A DNA stretch of 64,000 nucleotides from Incurvaria masculella (GCA_946894095.1 OX335644.1:26021595-26085594), one strand, 5' to 3'; numbered from the stretch's first letter, positions 51,101-62,053 are shown. Notes: generated by a model from the letters alone, not told the origin. A program made the numbers and translations.

Positions 51101-52050
51101 TAAACAAAAAAAACCGGCCAAGTGCGAGAGGGACCCGCACGTAAAGGCTTCCGTAGCATCGTACAAAATTTAACACAAGAAAATCACGTTTGGTGTATGG
51201 GGCTCCCCCTTAATTTTTTTATTTTACCTGTTTATTGTTATGGTGGCAAAATAAATACACAATCTGTGAAAATTTCAGCTGCCTACCTGTTATGGTTCAT
51301 GAGATACAGCCCTGTGACAGACGGACGGACGGACAGACGGACAGCGGAGGCTTAGTAATAGGGTTCCGTTGGCACCCTTTGGGTACGGTTCCCCTTAAAA
51401 AAGGCTATCGTTTGTGAGATAATAACTAGTGTTTCTCTGAGCTGTTGACCTCCCGAGTCTGCCTTTGCAAAGATTAAAGCTGAAAAAATGGTCACCAATA
51501 TTTTTTTTGTATTTCCTCACTGTATTCTACTTTTCTCTTTTAGGTCTAAGGCCTTTCTTCGGGCAATTATAGAAATGCATCCACCATTTTCCAAATTTGC
51601 CAAAAACGGAATGGGCCATAAGTCCAATTTAACAATCGAACCTGCTCAAAAAATTTCACGGGAACCGGTCGAGAAAATTTAATGTGACGAGAGGAATTAC
51701 AAATGGTACCGAAATTCGCTGCGCTCATCGTTCACGCAGGCTTACACCGTTTAGTGGAGCAGCCATTTTGAGGGATACACTAAATCGCCCACCCATTGAT
51801 TTTTATATTTTTGTAGAAACATGAAATCATATATATGTGTTTAGAATTTGTAACTAGGTACACAGATATAAAATCCGAATGTTCACAGGCCAACGAGAAA
51901 TGCGACGTACCGAAGTGCTGGTACTTCCGGCAGCTGCGTTCGCACTGGGAGGAGTGCTCGACCCACATCCGGTTCTGCTTCCTTTGCTCCGAGAACAAGC
52001 TGACAGCGCCGGAGCCACGTTCACACATCTACCTGCCCATGTTCCTCTAG
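47527..52050 (+). CDS. TAZ-B: TAZ-like zinc-finger protein, four exons
   Basis: Exons 47527-48144, 49929-49995, 50322-50491 and 51889-52050 join in phases 0, 1 and 0 at GT-AG sites, giving 338 aa. The N-terminal about 160 residues are acidic and Lys/Glu-rich. Zinc-ligand pairs follow: HIKKC with CPVLDC (exon 1/2), a Cys/His group in exon 3 with CGVLGC, HLKNC with CDVPKC across exons 3/4, and HWEEC with CFLC in exon 4. The part CGVLGC to CFLC matches the CBP/p300 TAZ1 domain in ligand spacing: H-x3-C-x5-C-x4-C and HW-x2-C with a final C-x2-C. TAZ domains bind transactivation segments of transcription factors. There is no acetyltransferase, bromodomain or KIX region, so function as an adaptor or decoy is only a guess. 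Residues 49-69 form an odd hydrophobic segment (see findings). Confidence 0.85.
47647..47742 (+). other. Possible optional 96-nt intron inside TAZ-B exon 1
   Basis: GTAAAA at 47647 and a pyrimidine-rich stretch ending AACCAAG at 47742 bound 96 nt, a multiple of three with no stop. If retained it encodes a very hydrophobic segment (FIYVIFYFLIIFHLFKFL); if spliced the protein shortens to 306 aa. TAZ-A has no counterpart. Confidence 0.4.
48622..49486. mobile_element. TTAA element F as an 865-bp near-perfect palindrome, in TAZ-B intron 1
   Basis: TTAA at 48618-48621 and 49487-49490 flank it. It reads GGTGGCCCAACCCAGCGGG from the left and GGTGGCCCAACCCGGCGGG from the right, and the two arms stay reverse-complementary for over 400 bp each (GACTAACTCATTCGCGGGCA, AGGCTCCGTGATGAGGAAG, GTAAACCACGACCGCTG). 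It is a tail-to-tail inverted dimer of the element seen singly at 46359-46900. Read across, it would form a long hairpin RNA. Confidence 0.85.
49493..49600 (+). repeat. Palindromic element B
   Basis: GTCGTATTCAGAGGGCACCT to TAAAGTTAGTTGAACCACTC; directly abuts the TTAA element. Confidence 0.65.
49640..49860 (+). repeat. Three spaced copies of a CACGAGAAGTTCTC motif
   Basis: GAACACGAGAAGTTCTC at about 49678, GAACACGAGAACTTCTC at about 49758 and GATCACGAGAAGTTCTC at about 49810 lie within TAZ-B intron 1, 80-250 bp before exon 2. The core GAGAA-N-TTCTC is palindromic. Its origin, MITE or regulatory, is unresolved. Confidence 0.5.
49929..49995 (+). CDS. TAZ-B exon 2 (67 nt)
   Basis: Acceptor CGTTTCAG, donor GACC|GTGAGT. 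Same length, phase and nearly the same protein (CKLDCPVLDCRYFARVPDEW) as TAZ-A exon 2. Confidence 0.85.
50190..50250 (+). repeat. SINE fragment
   Basis: CGTGGTTCGGATTCCACG and CTGTAGGTCCCCCTCC from the shared SINE body. Confidence 0.6.
50322..50491 (+). CDS. TAZ-B exon 3
   Basis: Acceptor GTCCTTTGCAG, donor TGTCAT|GTGAGT. Encodes LPEDVIVCRRDHG, HSSEYGC, DCGVLGCRITEALLVHLKNC and H. Much GC-richer than flanking introns, which supports coding. Confidence 0.85.
51110..51400 (+). repeat. Repeat E in TAZ-B intron 3
   Basis: ACCGGCCAAGTGCGAGAGGG to GTTCCGTTGGCACCCTTTGG. Confidence 0.8.
51889..52050 (+). CDS. TAZ-B exon 4 (terminal)
   Basis: Acceptor AATGTTCACAG, phase 0. Encodes ANEKCDVPKCWYFRQLRSHW and EECSTHIRFCFLCSENK, ending ...YLPMFL-TAG. 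Carries the last two zinc units of the TAZ1-like fold. Confidence 0.88.
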   Translation, partial: ANEKCDVPKCWYFRQLRSHWEECSTHIRFCFLCSENKLTAPEPRSHIYLPMFL

Positions 52051-52523
52051 GCCAGGGACACTGCGGCCGGTTTAACAAAATATATCGACTGATTTATTAA
52101 ATGGAAATTAGACTAAAACTACAAGGTGTTTGATTCTTGGGTTGTAGGGTTTTTTTACTAGTATTTGCCATCCTGCTTCCGACGAATGTCAAGAGCAATA
52201 CTTTTTAGATTATTTTCAAAATCTGATTACAATGCTTCAAATGTAGATTTCGCTGAAACTCAAATTAACCACATTATATTTTAGTTTACAATCCGACCAT
52301 GTTGTAACTTGTCTGTTTACAGAATATGGAAACATGTGCTAATTTTTATTTTTTTAAATAACAAATAGGCAATTCTAAGTTTTTTATTCTTCTTTAATAT
52401 TTTAGGCTTGATAGAGTAAAGCCTGAAGTAAAGAAAATGTCAAACGTGATTAAGCGTACTTAGCAATATCTAAGGATGTAATATGAACCAGTGCTTGAGA
52501 GTCTTATAACATTTTGTTAAATC
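52051..52523. other. 3' flank of TAZ-B
   Basis: AT-rich; no perfect AATAAA close to the stop. Nothing else recognised before the Jockey insertion. Confidence 0.4.
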
Positions 52524-52533
52524 ATATCCTATG

Positions 52534-54985
52534 AAACAGGACATATTCCATACTCTAGGAAACAGATTTATTGCAGGAGGCGACTGGAACGCCAAGCACA
52601 CCTACTGGGGCTCACGTTTGACCGTAACAAGAGGAAGGCAGTTGAAAATGTCCGTTGACAGAAAACATCTAAATGTATTGTCAACTGGTCAACCAACGTA
52701 TTGGCCGACAGACTCGAAGAAGATGCCCGACTTACTGGACTTTTTCATCACAATGGGCTTATCTCACCATTATATCAAAGTAGAATCCTGTTTTGACAGC
52801 ACTTCCGACCATACTCCAATAATTGCCACTCTTAGCAATTTCATTATCATAAAAAAACTTTTGAAAACTTGCACAACCAAAAAACAGATTGGGAATCATT
52901 TAGAGAAGTCTTAAATTCAAAAATCAATCTTAACATACCACTTAAGACACCAGAGGACATTGAACATGCAACCTATTATATAACCAACCTAATTCAATGT
53001 TCAGCATGGGAATGCACCCCAACCATTGAATCAAAGATTGGATACGAAAACTACCCACTGGACATACGTGCTAAAATAACAGGGAAGCGCAGACTGCGCC
53101 GAGTTTGGCAGGGCAGTCGTCTTACAACTGATAAGACCATATTAAACAGATGCGCTCGCGAGCTTAAACTAACCATTCAAAACAGAAAAAACTCCACCTT
53201 TAAGGAACATCTAGAATCCCTCTCTGCCACCAGAAATGATGAATATTCATTGTGGAAAGTATCCAAGGAGTTTAACAGACCACTTTTAACATCACCACCG
53301 CTAAAATCAACTGGTGAGTCCTGGGCTCGATCCGATGAAGAGAAAGCCGAACTATTCGCAAAATTCCTCGAGAATGTCTTTGTTCCAAATATAGGCGATT
53401 CAGACCAGGAAGATGCTATAAACATTGTATTAGCTCAACCATTTCAAATGTGTCCTCCGTTAACTCCCACAACGCCAAGAGAAATCCGAAGAGAAATCAA
53501 AGCTCTAGAATCGAAGAAAGCACCAGGGTTTGACCTGATCACATCAAAATTACTTAAGGAACTCCCGAAAAAGGCGATTGTTTTTCTGACCATTCTGTTC
53601 AATGGTATAATGAGAACTTCAACTTACCCAGACATTTGGAAAATTTCGCAAATTATCATGATCCCAAAGCAAGGAAAGCCGGCTAATGAAGTGTCCTCAT
53701 ATAGACCAATTAGTTTACTACCCATACTAAGCAAACTTTTTGAAAAAATTCTGCAGAAAAGGATAAACGATGTTATACATGAAAGAGAAATCATTCCAAA
53801 CCACCAGTTTGGCTTCAGAACAAAGCACTCTACCATTGAACAGGTCCACAGAGTCTGCCAAAAGATAAGAAGATCCATGGAATTAAAACAGTATTGTTCA
53901 GCTGCCTTTTTGGATATTCAACAGGCTTTTGACCAAGTATGGCATAAAGGACTCTTGATGAAACTTAAAACTAGCATGCCACACACGATCTACACCATTA
54001 TTGAATCCTATCTATCCAATAGATTCTTCCAGGTCAAACAAGGTGATGCTCGTTCCAAGTTCTACAACTGTGTAGCAGGCGTGCCACAAGGCTCTGTCCT
54101 AGGACCTCTGCTCTACTCGTTATTTACTGCTGATTTTCCAACTACGGAATGTGTCCTGACAGCAACATTCGCTGATGATGTCGCTCTGCTAGCAAGCAAC
54201 GGGAGCCCCGCTAGGGCCTCTCAAGAACTCCAGAATGAGCTAAATCTGGTTAAGCAATGGCTAAAAGACTGGACAATCAAAGCAAGTGCAACCAAGTCAA
54301 CTCATACCACGTTTTCGCTGGGATAGCTGCCCCCCTGTCAAACTTGGTGAAGATTATCTGCCTCACAAGGAGTCAGTCAAGTACCTTGGTATGCATCTCG
54401 ATAGACGTTTGATCTGGAGAGAACATATTACAAAGAAGAGAGACGAATTGAACATCCGCTATTAAAAAATCACCTGGCTCCTTGGCAGAGGCTCCAGTCT
54501 TGAGTCTAGAGAACAAGTTGCTCATTTACAAGGCCATTCTCAAACCCATATGGACATATGGTATTCAGCTGTGGGGTACCGCCAGCAATTCTAACATCGA
54601 AATTCTGCAAAGGTTTCAAAATAACGTGCTCAAGCAGATAGCCAAAGCTCCCTGGTTCACTCGGACTACTGAAATACACGAACATCTTGAGATTCCTACG
54701 GTAAAGGATGAAATAAGAATGGTCTCTACCAAATACAAAACCCGACTTAATAACCATGTCAACGTACTTGCATCAAACCTACTAATCCCAGATCACAAGC
54801 AACGACGACTTAAAAGATATGACATACTGGATCTTGACAACCGGTTCTGATTGATCTAAGTATGGAGGAAGGTCTAATGTTATTGGACATGTTTGACCTA
54901 CAAAACCACGCACACTCAAGAGATCTGATTATAGTCTGAAGACTGATCGCAGATGGACGTACCAATAAAAAATAAAAAAATAATA
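52534..54985 (+). mobile_element. 5'-truncated, frameshifted Jockey-type LINE with TSD
   Basis: 2,452 bp flanked by the 10-bp duplication ATATCCTATG at 52524-52533 and 54986-54995, with an A-rich 3' end (AATAAAAAATAAAAAAATAA). It begins inside the endonuclease (AGGDWNAKHTYWGS, SDHTPI). Reverse transcriptase follows at 52869-54326 (YRPISLLP, VPQGSVLGPLLYSLF, catalytic FADD). A thumb and C-terminal segment is at 54482-54850. Frame shifts near 52860-52900 and 54325, a stop near 54464 and another frame change near 54485 inactivate it. No RNase H domain, as expected for Jockey. The ATG at 52531 lies in the target duplication and is not a gene start. Confidence 0.9.
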
Positions 54986-55029
54986 ATATCCTATGTTTTA
55001 ATGGAGGTTATTGGATGCCCATCACTAAT

Positions 55030-57141
55030 TTATAAATTTGCGCCATTATAACGGCATTCATAGTTGACATCTTCGGTAATGTTGTGTTCCTCGCTCACAT
55101 GTTCACGCACAAGTTTCGTCGACTGAAACTTTGCCCCACAGTAACCACAGCGGAAGAGAGTGGACGCCATGTGCTTCCTTCTGGTATGCTGCTGAAGGTA
55201 TATTCTACTCTGAAACTTTTTCGCACACACATTGCACTCGTGTGACGATCCATTCGTCGGGTGAACTGCCGTCATGTGTATTCGGAGACTGTCATTGTTC
55301 TTGTATTGCTTTTTACATACGGGACACACCTTCTTACTCGCTGGAGAGTGCATCGATTTAACGTGAGCCCGTAAACACTTCTCATTGCTGAGGACTCTAT
55401 CGCACATTGTACATGTTCTAGAAACATCATCATTAGAATGAATGTTCTGCTTGTGAATCTTGAGACTGCTGTTCGCGGTGAATTTAATCGAACAAATATC
55501 ACACTGCTTGAGTGACTCTTTTGAAAGGTGAGTCCGTTTGATGTGTCGTTGGAGACGAATTTTATTCTTGTATTGTTTTGAGCAAATTTCGCAAATGAAC
55601 GACGAACTGCCGCATGAGTGAACGCTTTTTATGTGGTGGATGAGATGGACCTTTGCTTTGAACACTTTGTGGCATAATTCACACGATATCTCTTCGTTTG
55701 CCGATGGATGGGCGTACCTAACATGGCGATTGAGATTAAGCTTCGATGTGAAAATCTTGGAACATATTTCGCATACCCACTGGCTCATAGGTGAATGGAC
55801 GACACCTAGGTGCTTCTTGAGGCATCTAAAGTTTCTAAACGTTTTTGAGCAATGAGCACACATTAACAATTCTTTACCAACATGTGTATCTGCCATGTGT
55901 CTTTTAAGGTGGAGTTTCTTATGAAATTGATCTCCACACTGGTGGCAGATGTGATAGGCAATATCCACTATTTCGTGTTCCACTTTTGGAGCGTCATCGT
56001 CAGCATAATTTTTCTTAACATCTGTGACACTTATCTTTTCGTCTTCAGATTCCGGAACTGTTTGCTCATAAATGTTATGTGCTGAGTCTTGTTCGTAGAC
56101 AACTTCAGATTTTACAGACTTTAATTCATTAAGCGGCATGTAGTCTTCTTCAGTAAACTCTGCTTCGTCGACCCACACTTCACAAATGTCTTTAAGATAT
56201 TCCACTCTGTGTCTTTTCATTTTATGCAGTTTTAAGGCCGCTTGATTTCTTAGAGATCTTGGACACAGTCCACATTTTACTCTTCCAGAATAGTGGATAA
56301 GTTTTATGTGTTTATTTAGATAGTAAATATGCTTATACTTCCTAAGGCATATGTGGCATGTAGTATCACCTGATTCTTTCTTATTTCTCTTCGGTTTATA
56401 TAACTTCCTTCGGAACTCTTCTTGAAACGAATCTAACAGAGTTTCTGTCTTGTTCTCTCCTTCGTGACATTTCTGCATATGAAAATAAAGTGCCATCTTT
56501 GATTTGAACAGCTCACTGCACGATTTACACCTTTCAATTCCTTCATCTTCATTTAAATTCCTTTGTCCATCAAGGCACTTTTTATCCTTTAAATATTCCG
56601 ATGGGTGAAACTTTTTGAAGTGATTTATGAAACAGTACTTGTCTTTGAATTCTTTGGAACAGTATCTGCATTTTCGTCGAATTTCATTCGCTGGATGAAC
56701 ATTGGCCATATGCCGTCTGAGGTAAATAGAACTCTTAAGTTCCTTCAAGCAAACCTTGCACTGTCTCGGTTTCGCAGTGTGCACCCTTCTTGAGTGCTGT
56801 TGCAGAAGTTTTATGTTCCTAAATTCCTTCCCACAGACTTCACACTGCTTACGCGGTAGACTTTCATACTGGTTAAGATGTACAACCTTAACGTGTACTC
56901 TGAGGCGATAACTGCTTTTGAAACTCTTAAAACAGATGTCACACGTGATAATCTGTCCCTCTGAGGAATGCACTTTGTCTATGTGGTCGTTGAGCGATCC
57001 CTTCGTCTTGAACTTCTTGTTGCAGATGTCACAAAAGCATGTTTTATTTTCCGGTGGGTGAACCCTTCTCATGTGCAGCAGGAGTTTTGTGCGGTCTTCG
57101 TAGAGTTTGTTGCATCTTTCGCACACAAGTGTGGTGGACAT
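55030..57141 (-). CDS. Multi-C2H2 zinc-finger protein (19 fingers)
   Basis: 703 aa in one exon from ATG at 57141 (MSTTLVCERCNKLYED); the open frame continues 16 codons upstream but the start is placed where the first finger begins. Nine fingers occupy the N-terminal half (CDICNKKFKTKGSLNDH, CEVCGKEFRNIKLLQQH, CKVCLKELKSSIYLRRH and so on). An acidic linker of about 90 residues (EEDYMPLNELKSVKSEVVYE region) follows, then ten fingers to the C-terminus. Linkers are irregular, not the TGEKP type, and there is no ZAD or BTB domain. The protein is probably nuclear and nucleic-acid-binding. It is a close paralog of the divergent gene at 62581. No frame damage is seen. Confidence 0.9.
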   Translation of the reverse strand: MSTTLVCERCNKLYEDRTKLLLHMRRVHPPENKTCFCDICNKKFKTKGSLNDHIDKVHSSEGQIITCDICFKSFKSSYRLRVHVKVVHLNQYESLPRKQCEVCGKEFRNIKLLQQHSRRVHTAKPRQCKVCLKELKSSIYLRRHMANVHPANEIRRKCRYCSKEFKDKYCFINHFKKFHPSEYLKDKKCLDGQRNLNEDEGIERCKSCSELFKSKMALYFHMQKCHEGENKTETLLDSFQEEFRRKLYKPKRNKKESGDTTCHICLRKYKHIYYLNKHIKLIHYSGRVKCGLCPRSLRNQAALKLHKMKRHRVEYLKDICEVWVDEAEFTEEDYMPLNELKSVKSEVVYEQDSAHNIYEQTVPESEDEKISVTDVKKNYADDDAPKVEHEIVDIAYHICHQCGDQFHKKLHLKRHMADTHVGKELLMCAHCSKTFRNFRCLKKHLGVVHSPMSQWVCEICSKIFTSKLNLNRHVRYAHPSANEEISCELCHKVFKAKVHLIHHIKSVHSCGSSSFICEICSKQYKNKIRLQRHIKRTHLSKESLKQCDICSIKFTANSSLKIHKQNIHSNDDVSRTCTMCDRVLSNEKCLRAHVKSMHSPASKKVCPVCKKQYKNNDSLRIHMTAVHPTNGSSHECNVCAKKFQSRIYLQQHTRRKHMASTLFRCGYCGAKFQSTKLVREHVSEEHNITEDVNYECRYNGANL

Positions 57142-57189
57142 ATTGAAGATATAGATAGAGTTTATATACCAAAAAATATTTTGCTGCAA

Positions 57190-57893
57190 TAATCTAAATA
57201 TTTTTAGTATTGCTATTCCCTGATGGTAAACTTCACAGGACTACAGGAGCACGAGTTCATGAAAATCTGAAAATAAAAAAAATTAAGATTAAAATCGTAT
57301 GGGGTCTAAACGACATACTAGTAATTTCGTAACATTTGAATGTGTTCCATGAGGAGTGTTAAGAGTAAAAACTTCAGGTAAATCTGTTCAACATGTTCCT
57401 AAAATACTATATTGATATACGGTTTAAACCTTAATTATGTGTGTGGTTGTCAGATGAAGTTTTATGGGGAATTAAGTCGAATTAATATATTAAATGAATG
57501 CCTTCGAAAGAACAATAAAATTGTATCATTCTGTTCTATATCGAATACAAATCACATACATTTAATAATGTTCCCTGCAGCTGACACCCTTCATACTGAC
57601 GGTAAGACCTCAAACAAGATTATTATTTTTTTTTTATACTTACATATATTGGGCGCACTAACTTAATAGTGGTTCCGTATCTAGGTAAAACAGTAGGTCT
57701 GCTTTTTTACTTACTATTTGGTTGGGTTAGCCCAAGTTGGTATGAATGTATGAATGTGCCCGAGCAATATAAGGGAGGTCCTGGCATGGTACCTAGTTCT
57801 GTTGTGTAAAGCTAATCTTGACAGTTCGTGTGATCTTATAAGCAATCCATTTTCAGTTCCATAAAACAAACGCGACGTGAAGTCTGACCTGAG
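57190..57893. other. Intergenic, upstream of the minus-strand zinc-finger gene
   Basis: Contains a SINE fragment at 57755-57830 (CAATATAAGGGAGGTCCTGG). Otherwise AT-rich and featureless. Confidence 0.45.
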
Positions 57894-58233
57894 CCATCAG
57901 TCGGACACCTCATCTTAGTTGGCGTTCTTGCCAAACCAATCAACCAGCGTTTACAAATGTATGGAGAAATAAAGAGTGCACCAAGTGGGCATTAAGCGTA
58001 CTAGAATTTGCGTTCCTGAGTTTGATTTGACAGCTTACGCATCATTTCCGTAAGTACCTTAAAGTTACCGTTGATGTTTACGCCGACTCTGCGTTTCAAA
58101 AAAATCAGTAGAACGAGTTTAATTTTGACAGGTTTAAGTAAAACCACAGAAAAGTCTACATAAAACCGGTATAGGTTTGATGTTTTCACGTACCTTTGAA
58201 GTACTTAACGCCAACTCAGGTGAGAACTCTGAC
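57894..58233 (+). repeat. Palindromic element D
   Basis: GTCGGACACCTCATCTTAGTTGG at the left; ACGCCAACTCAGGTGAGAAC at the right. Confidence 0.75.
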
Positions 58234-58289
58234 AACCCATACTGACAATGTAATTATCGAAGACAGCTATAAACGGTTTGTTTGACACA

Positions 58290-58510
58290 AGTCCATCCTA
58301 ATACCTTCAATGCCATTCAAGCATCCCGTATTTGAGCAGGGCTACATAGGACTCGATGGAAATCACTGTAAATATATCAATGGTATAATTACCTATAACT
58401 GAGCAAGGCTACATGGAACTGGACTGAAAACACAAATAATTACTGTTTCTGGATTCACATCGTTTCATCCGATGTAGTGGTACGGGCTTATTTATTGGAG
58501 CGGGCTTAAT
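58290..58510 (-). repeat. Diverged SINE pieces
   Basis: GGGCTACATAGGACTCGATGG and AAGGCTACATGGAACTGGAC are two partly repeated copies of the SINE body. Confidence 0.5.
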
Positions 58511-59208
58511 CCGACCAGCGTGAAAGTAGAAAACTAATATCTAACATTAATAATGAATCGGATTTTTTTATTACTATTAATTAATATATTTATCCCCATT
58601 AGCTAAAAAACATTTTAAAGTTGGGTAAAAATGAAGCAGTAGATTATACTCACATAGTGCTCCCTAGACTCTGCCGGCACAAACTCTTTTGTTTTCCTGG
58701 TCACACACACCTGGTACCTGGTTAACTTATTAGTAAAAAAGATCTAAGTAGGTACATTGCAAAACTTGAATTATCATTGTAAGCTAAAATTCCAAGAACT
58801 GTATAAACTTCGTAATGCAGAATAGTTTTTATTATAGCAAGCTTTGAGTGCAGCGGGACGAGTAATATTGTACCTATTAAATCTTTGGACCACCAAATAT
58901 TTGTAAAATAAATCAGATAACCCAAACCCCAATCAAAACAACCATTAATTCTATTTACTATGGCAACCACAGAACATATATTCACTCACAGAACAAACAC
59001 TTTGTTACAATATGATGGGTCTACTCAGGAATCGAATACGAGTTCAATTCACAGATTAAAGTGAAACGTTTACATTAGCTTTCGTTTAGAATCTCTAATT
59101 AGAAAGGGACAACACTAGGGTGACTCGTGGTTTTGAGTAAGAAAGTTTTATGACTCACCGGTGATTTATCTGTCAACGTGAAAGTTAGATTCTAGAGTGC
59201 ATATAAGC

Positions 59209-60140
59209 CAGTTCATTAAAGAAACTATATAGAAATGGCGGCACTCCTCTCACGGATTTTGTTAAAAATATATTATATTTTAGATTTTTTTGTTTTGCAG
59301 TCGGTACTGCACAGTGTGAGTATAGATAGCGATATAGTGGAAGCGAGATAGCATGCGATTTGCAAGTACAGTAGGCGCAAATCTTTAATGCCGCTCGAAC
59401 GCTAGGCTTGCGCATGTACAGTCAAGCTAAGTGTACAATTTAAAATGTTTAACGAATATGGTATTAACGCACATAATCACGAGTATACATGTAGAATTAA
59501 CCATAAAGCACAACAGAATCAACACATTATTTAAGAAAAAACGAACAACTTATTTAAGAAAAGAGGAAAACGTTTAAATAACGTTTTTAAGTATTGTTTT
59601 ACAATTATACGGAGTCATGAAGTATTAATCACTTAAACGAATACTTGCGATGAATGCAAAGAAACCATTTTTTTATAAAGGAGAAAATAAAGTTTGTATC
59701 TAAGTTTGGCACTGATTTGTTTTGTCCATCATATCAATCCGACTTTTCCTGTAGTTCTCACTTAGACGAGTTTTTTTATATATTAGAACTAGAAAAATGT
59801 TACGAACTATGTTACTTCACAAACTAAGCACTTCATAACTGTAGGTACCGAAAATATTATAATTAAAGTACAAGATCCACTACTTAACTGTTCCATTGAG
59901 TGTACAAACATCATCTTCATAGACAGAGCGGGGATTGCTGGGATGGCTGCTCGGGCACAAACAACCCGTTGCTAAGATAACGAGGTGGCGTGGGCGGTGA
60001 GCCGTCATTGTTCCCACCCCGCGCCCCGCACGCACACCGCGCTGACCTAAAATTCAGCTACTGCGGAGGTACATACAGCGGCATTAAAGTTTTGCGCCTG
60101 CTGTGCAAGCCACCATTTCTATATAGTTTCTTTATTGAAC
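59209..60140. repeat. Inverted pair of a short repeat
   Basis: TTAAAGAAACTATATAGAAA at about 59215 recurs inverted at about 60115-60137 (TTTCTATATAGTTTCTTTAT), and AGGCGCAAATCTTTAATGCC at about 59370 recurs inverted at about 60078-60100. The second copy lacks about 100 internal bases. Confidence 0.65.
59930..60055. promoter_or_regulatory. GC-rich, CpG-containing island between the divergent zinc-finger genes
   Basis: A GC-rich patch in an otherwise AT-rich spacer, with CGTTGCTAAGATAACG and GCGTGGGCGG. It could be a regulatory island; no gene starts directly from it in this window. Confidence 0.25.
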
Positions 60141-60433
60141 CAGGATATAAACTGCATACAGCATGCATAACCTCATTTTTATTCTGTGGTTGTTTAGTTC
60201 GTGAACGAACGGTGGTCAATCTACACTATTATGTATATAAAGAGGTACATAAGATATGTTTTTTTGTTTGTTTGTTTTTTTGTTTCTTTGTTTGCAGGGG
60301 GTAATCCTTGGAACCACTAAACCGATTCTAAAAATTATTTCTCCAATGGAAAGCTTTATTAATTGTGTCTGACCTAGACTAAATAATATTTAAATATTTA
60401 TAAGTTTTCACTCACACGAAGTCGGAAAAACAA

Positions 60434-60470
60434 CTGTTCGCTTCATACGCTGAGCGTATGAAGCGAACAG
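60434..60470. repeat. Perfect 18-bp inverted repeat with 1-nt centre
   Basis: CTGTTCGCTTCATACGCT at 60434-60451 and its exact reverse complement at 60453-60470. Confidence 0.9.
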
Positions 60471-61926
60471 TAAGCGTACGCTGCCGAAATGGTTTGAGAT
60501 ACGAGCAATTTGCGGTATATGGCGTACGCCAGGAATTGTTGAGTTGCCCAACGATTCCCATGGGCATTAGAACTTTCAGGAGGGCTGCGAAAACCGTGTT
60601 GGCCTGCCAGGTGCATCTTTACACCATGTTTACAGGACCCCTTGAGGTGATTCAGTTTTCGTTTGAATCTAAGGTTCAATGTTGATGCTAAAATTTTAAA
60701 CGTTGTGACTTTTATACGAAATGCATGAAGTAAACAGGTTTTTAATTTTTTTATGATCTGCCGATTATACATTGTGCATGGTTTTGAATTTTTGTCGAAA
60801 CATTATTATAAAATATCCATTTTATACATTCTGACATTCCCCTTGTTTTAAAGTCCGGCGAAAGCTAAGCATAAGCGTTTACTAGTATGTGTGTAACTCG
60901 TGTTCGGTTCATTAGTAGTCGAACAAAGAGTTTAGGATACACATCCGGTTGAATGAAAAGATGAACAGTCGAAATACTTTGACTTTTGGAAACAATTATA
61001 GGGTTGTTTTGAATAAACATAGTTGGGGATGTCTACTAGCTACTGAGTAAACAAAACCCTAAAAAAATTGAATCGGACGTTGTATTTAAGCACTGCTCAT
61101 TTTTACGTTCAACCGGAAGTGTTTCTTTTAACCTTTGGTTGACTGTACATGCCCACTAGAATATTTTTCGATGTATTGTCCTCTTTGAAAAACTTAATTG
61201 AGCTAGTACTTTTCTTCCCCAAAAAACGCGATTTCTTCTACGGTTTATATGGCAACACATCAGAAACAAAATGTCTGCCGAGTACGTGAATTGTGCCTGG
61301 AAAATTAAAAAGTGAGACATTGCTAATCGCAAAGCTTGACACGTCTCAACCTTGGTTAAAATTATTTAGTAGCCTAGATAATTGTAACAGCCAACGTAGG
61401 TAGGTCTACGCGAGCAGCCGTAACCATGTTACCAGTAAATCGGCATAGCAGAATAATCGAATGTTTTTCTTCGTCATGATAACCAAAGGTAGGTCACAAG
61501 TTCACAAAAGTTTGATAAACTCAGTCTGTAACTCGGTTATTTTATGGTAAATATCTACTTTAATCAAACTGGAATCTGGAAGATATCTGTCCGTTAAATA
61601 CATACGTACTTACTATAATCTCATCAGAGGAACAAGTTTTCTCCATGCATTTCAGCTGAATTACTTATTTACTTTCTGTTAATCCAGTTATATAATTTGA
61701 TAATTATTTTAAACTACAAATCGAATCCTGTCGATTATGCTTACCCTACCTACCTGCCCGTGTATGTTTAGTAAAGAAAGTGTCAGCTGAGAGCAAACGC
61801 AAACACTGAGGCACTGTTTTCTTGCTCTAATCTGTGGGCAATTTTTTAATTAATTTGCTAAAAACATTATTTTGTGAAGATGTTTGAGGGATGATTATTC
61901 CGAGACCGTCTAAATTACTACTTTTT
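60471..61926. other. Intergenic, no gene recognised
   Basis: AT-rich spacer between divergent zinc-finger genes; only chance open frames. Confidence 0.4.
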
Positions 61927-62053
61927 CGCTATCGAGGAGGCGATATCGCCTGTCAAAAAAATTTTATGCATTTGACAGATGGTATCGACAGCGCTCACAC
62001 ACTATCAAACGCATACATATTTTTTGACAGGCGATATCGCCTTCTCGATAGCG
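61927..62053. repeat. 127-bp element with ~35-bp inverted ends
   Basis: CGCTATCGAGGAGGCGATAT, CGCCTGTCAAAAAA on the left mirror TTTTTTGACAGGCG, ATATCGCCTTCTCGATAGCG on the right with a single mismatch; GATATC forms a nested palindrome in each arm. Confidence 0.85.

Noticed and set aside
52531..52914. A gene starting MKQDIFHTLG
   Set aside because: The ATG is part of the target-site duplication and the frame is a broken piece of the Jockey endonuclease.
59965..59990. X-box (RFX) site at CGTTGCTAAGATAACG
   Set aside because: One mismatch from consensus, not linked to a nearby gene start, and a single occurrence can be chance.
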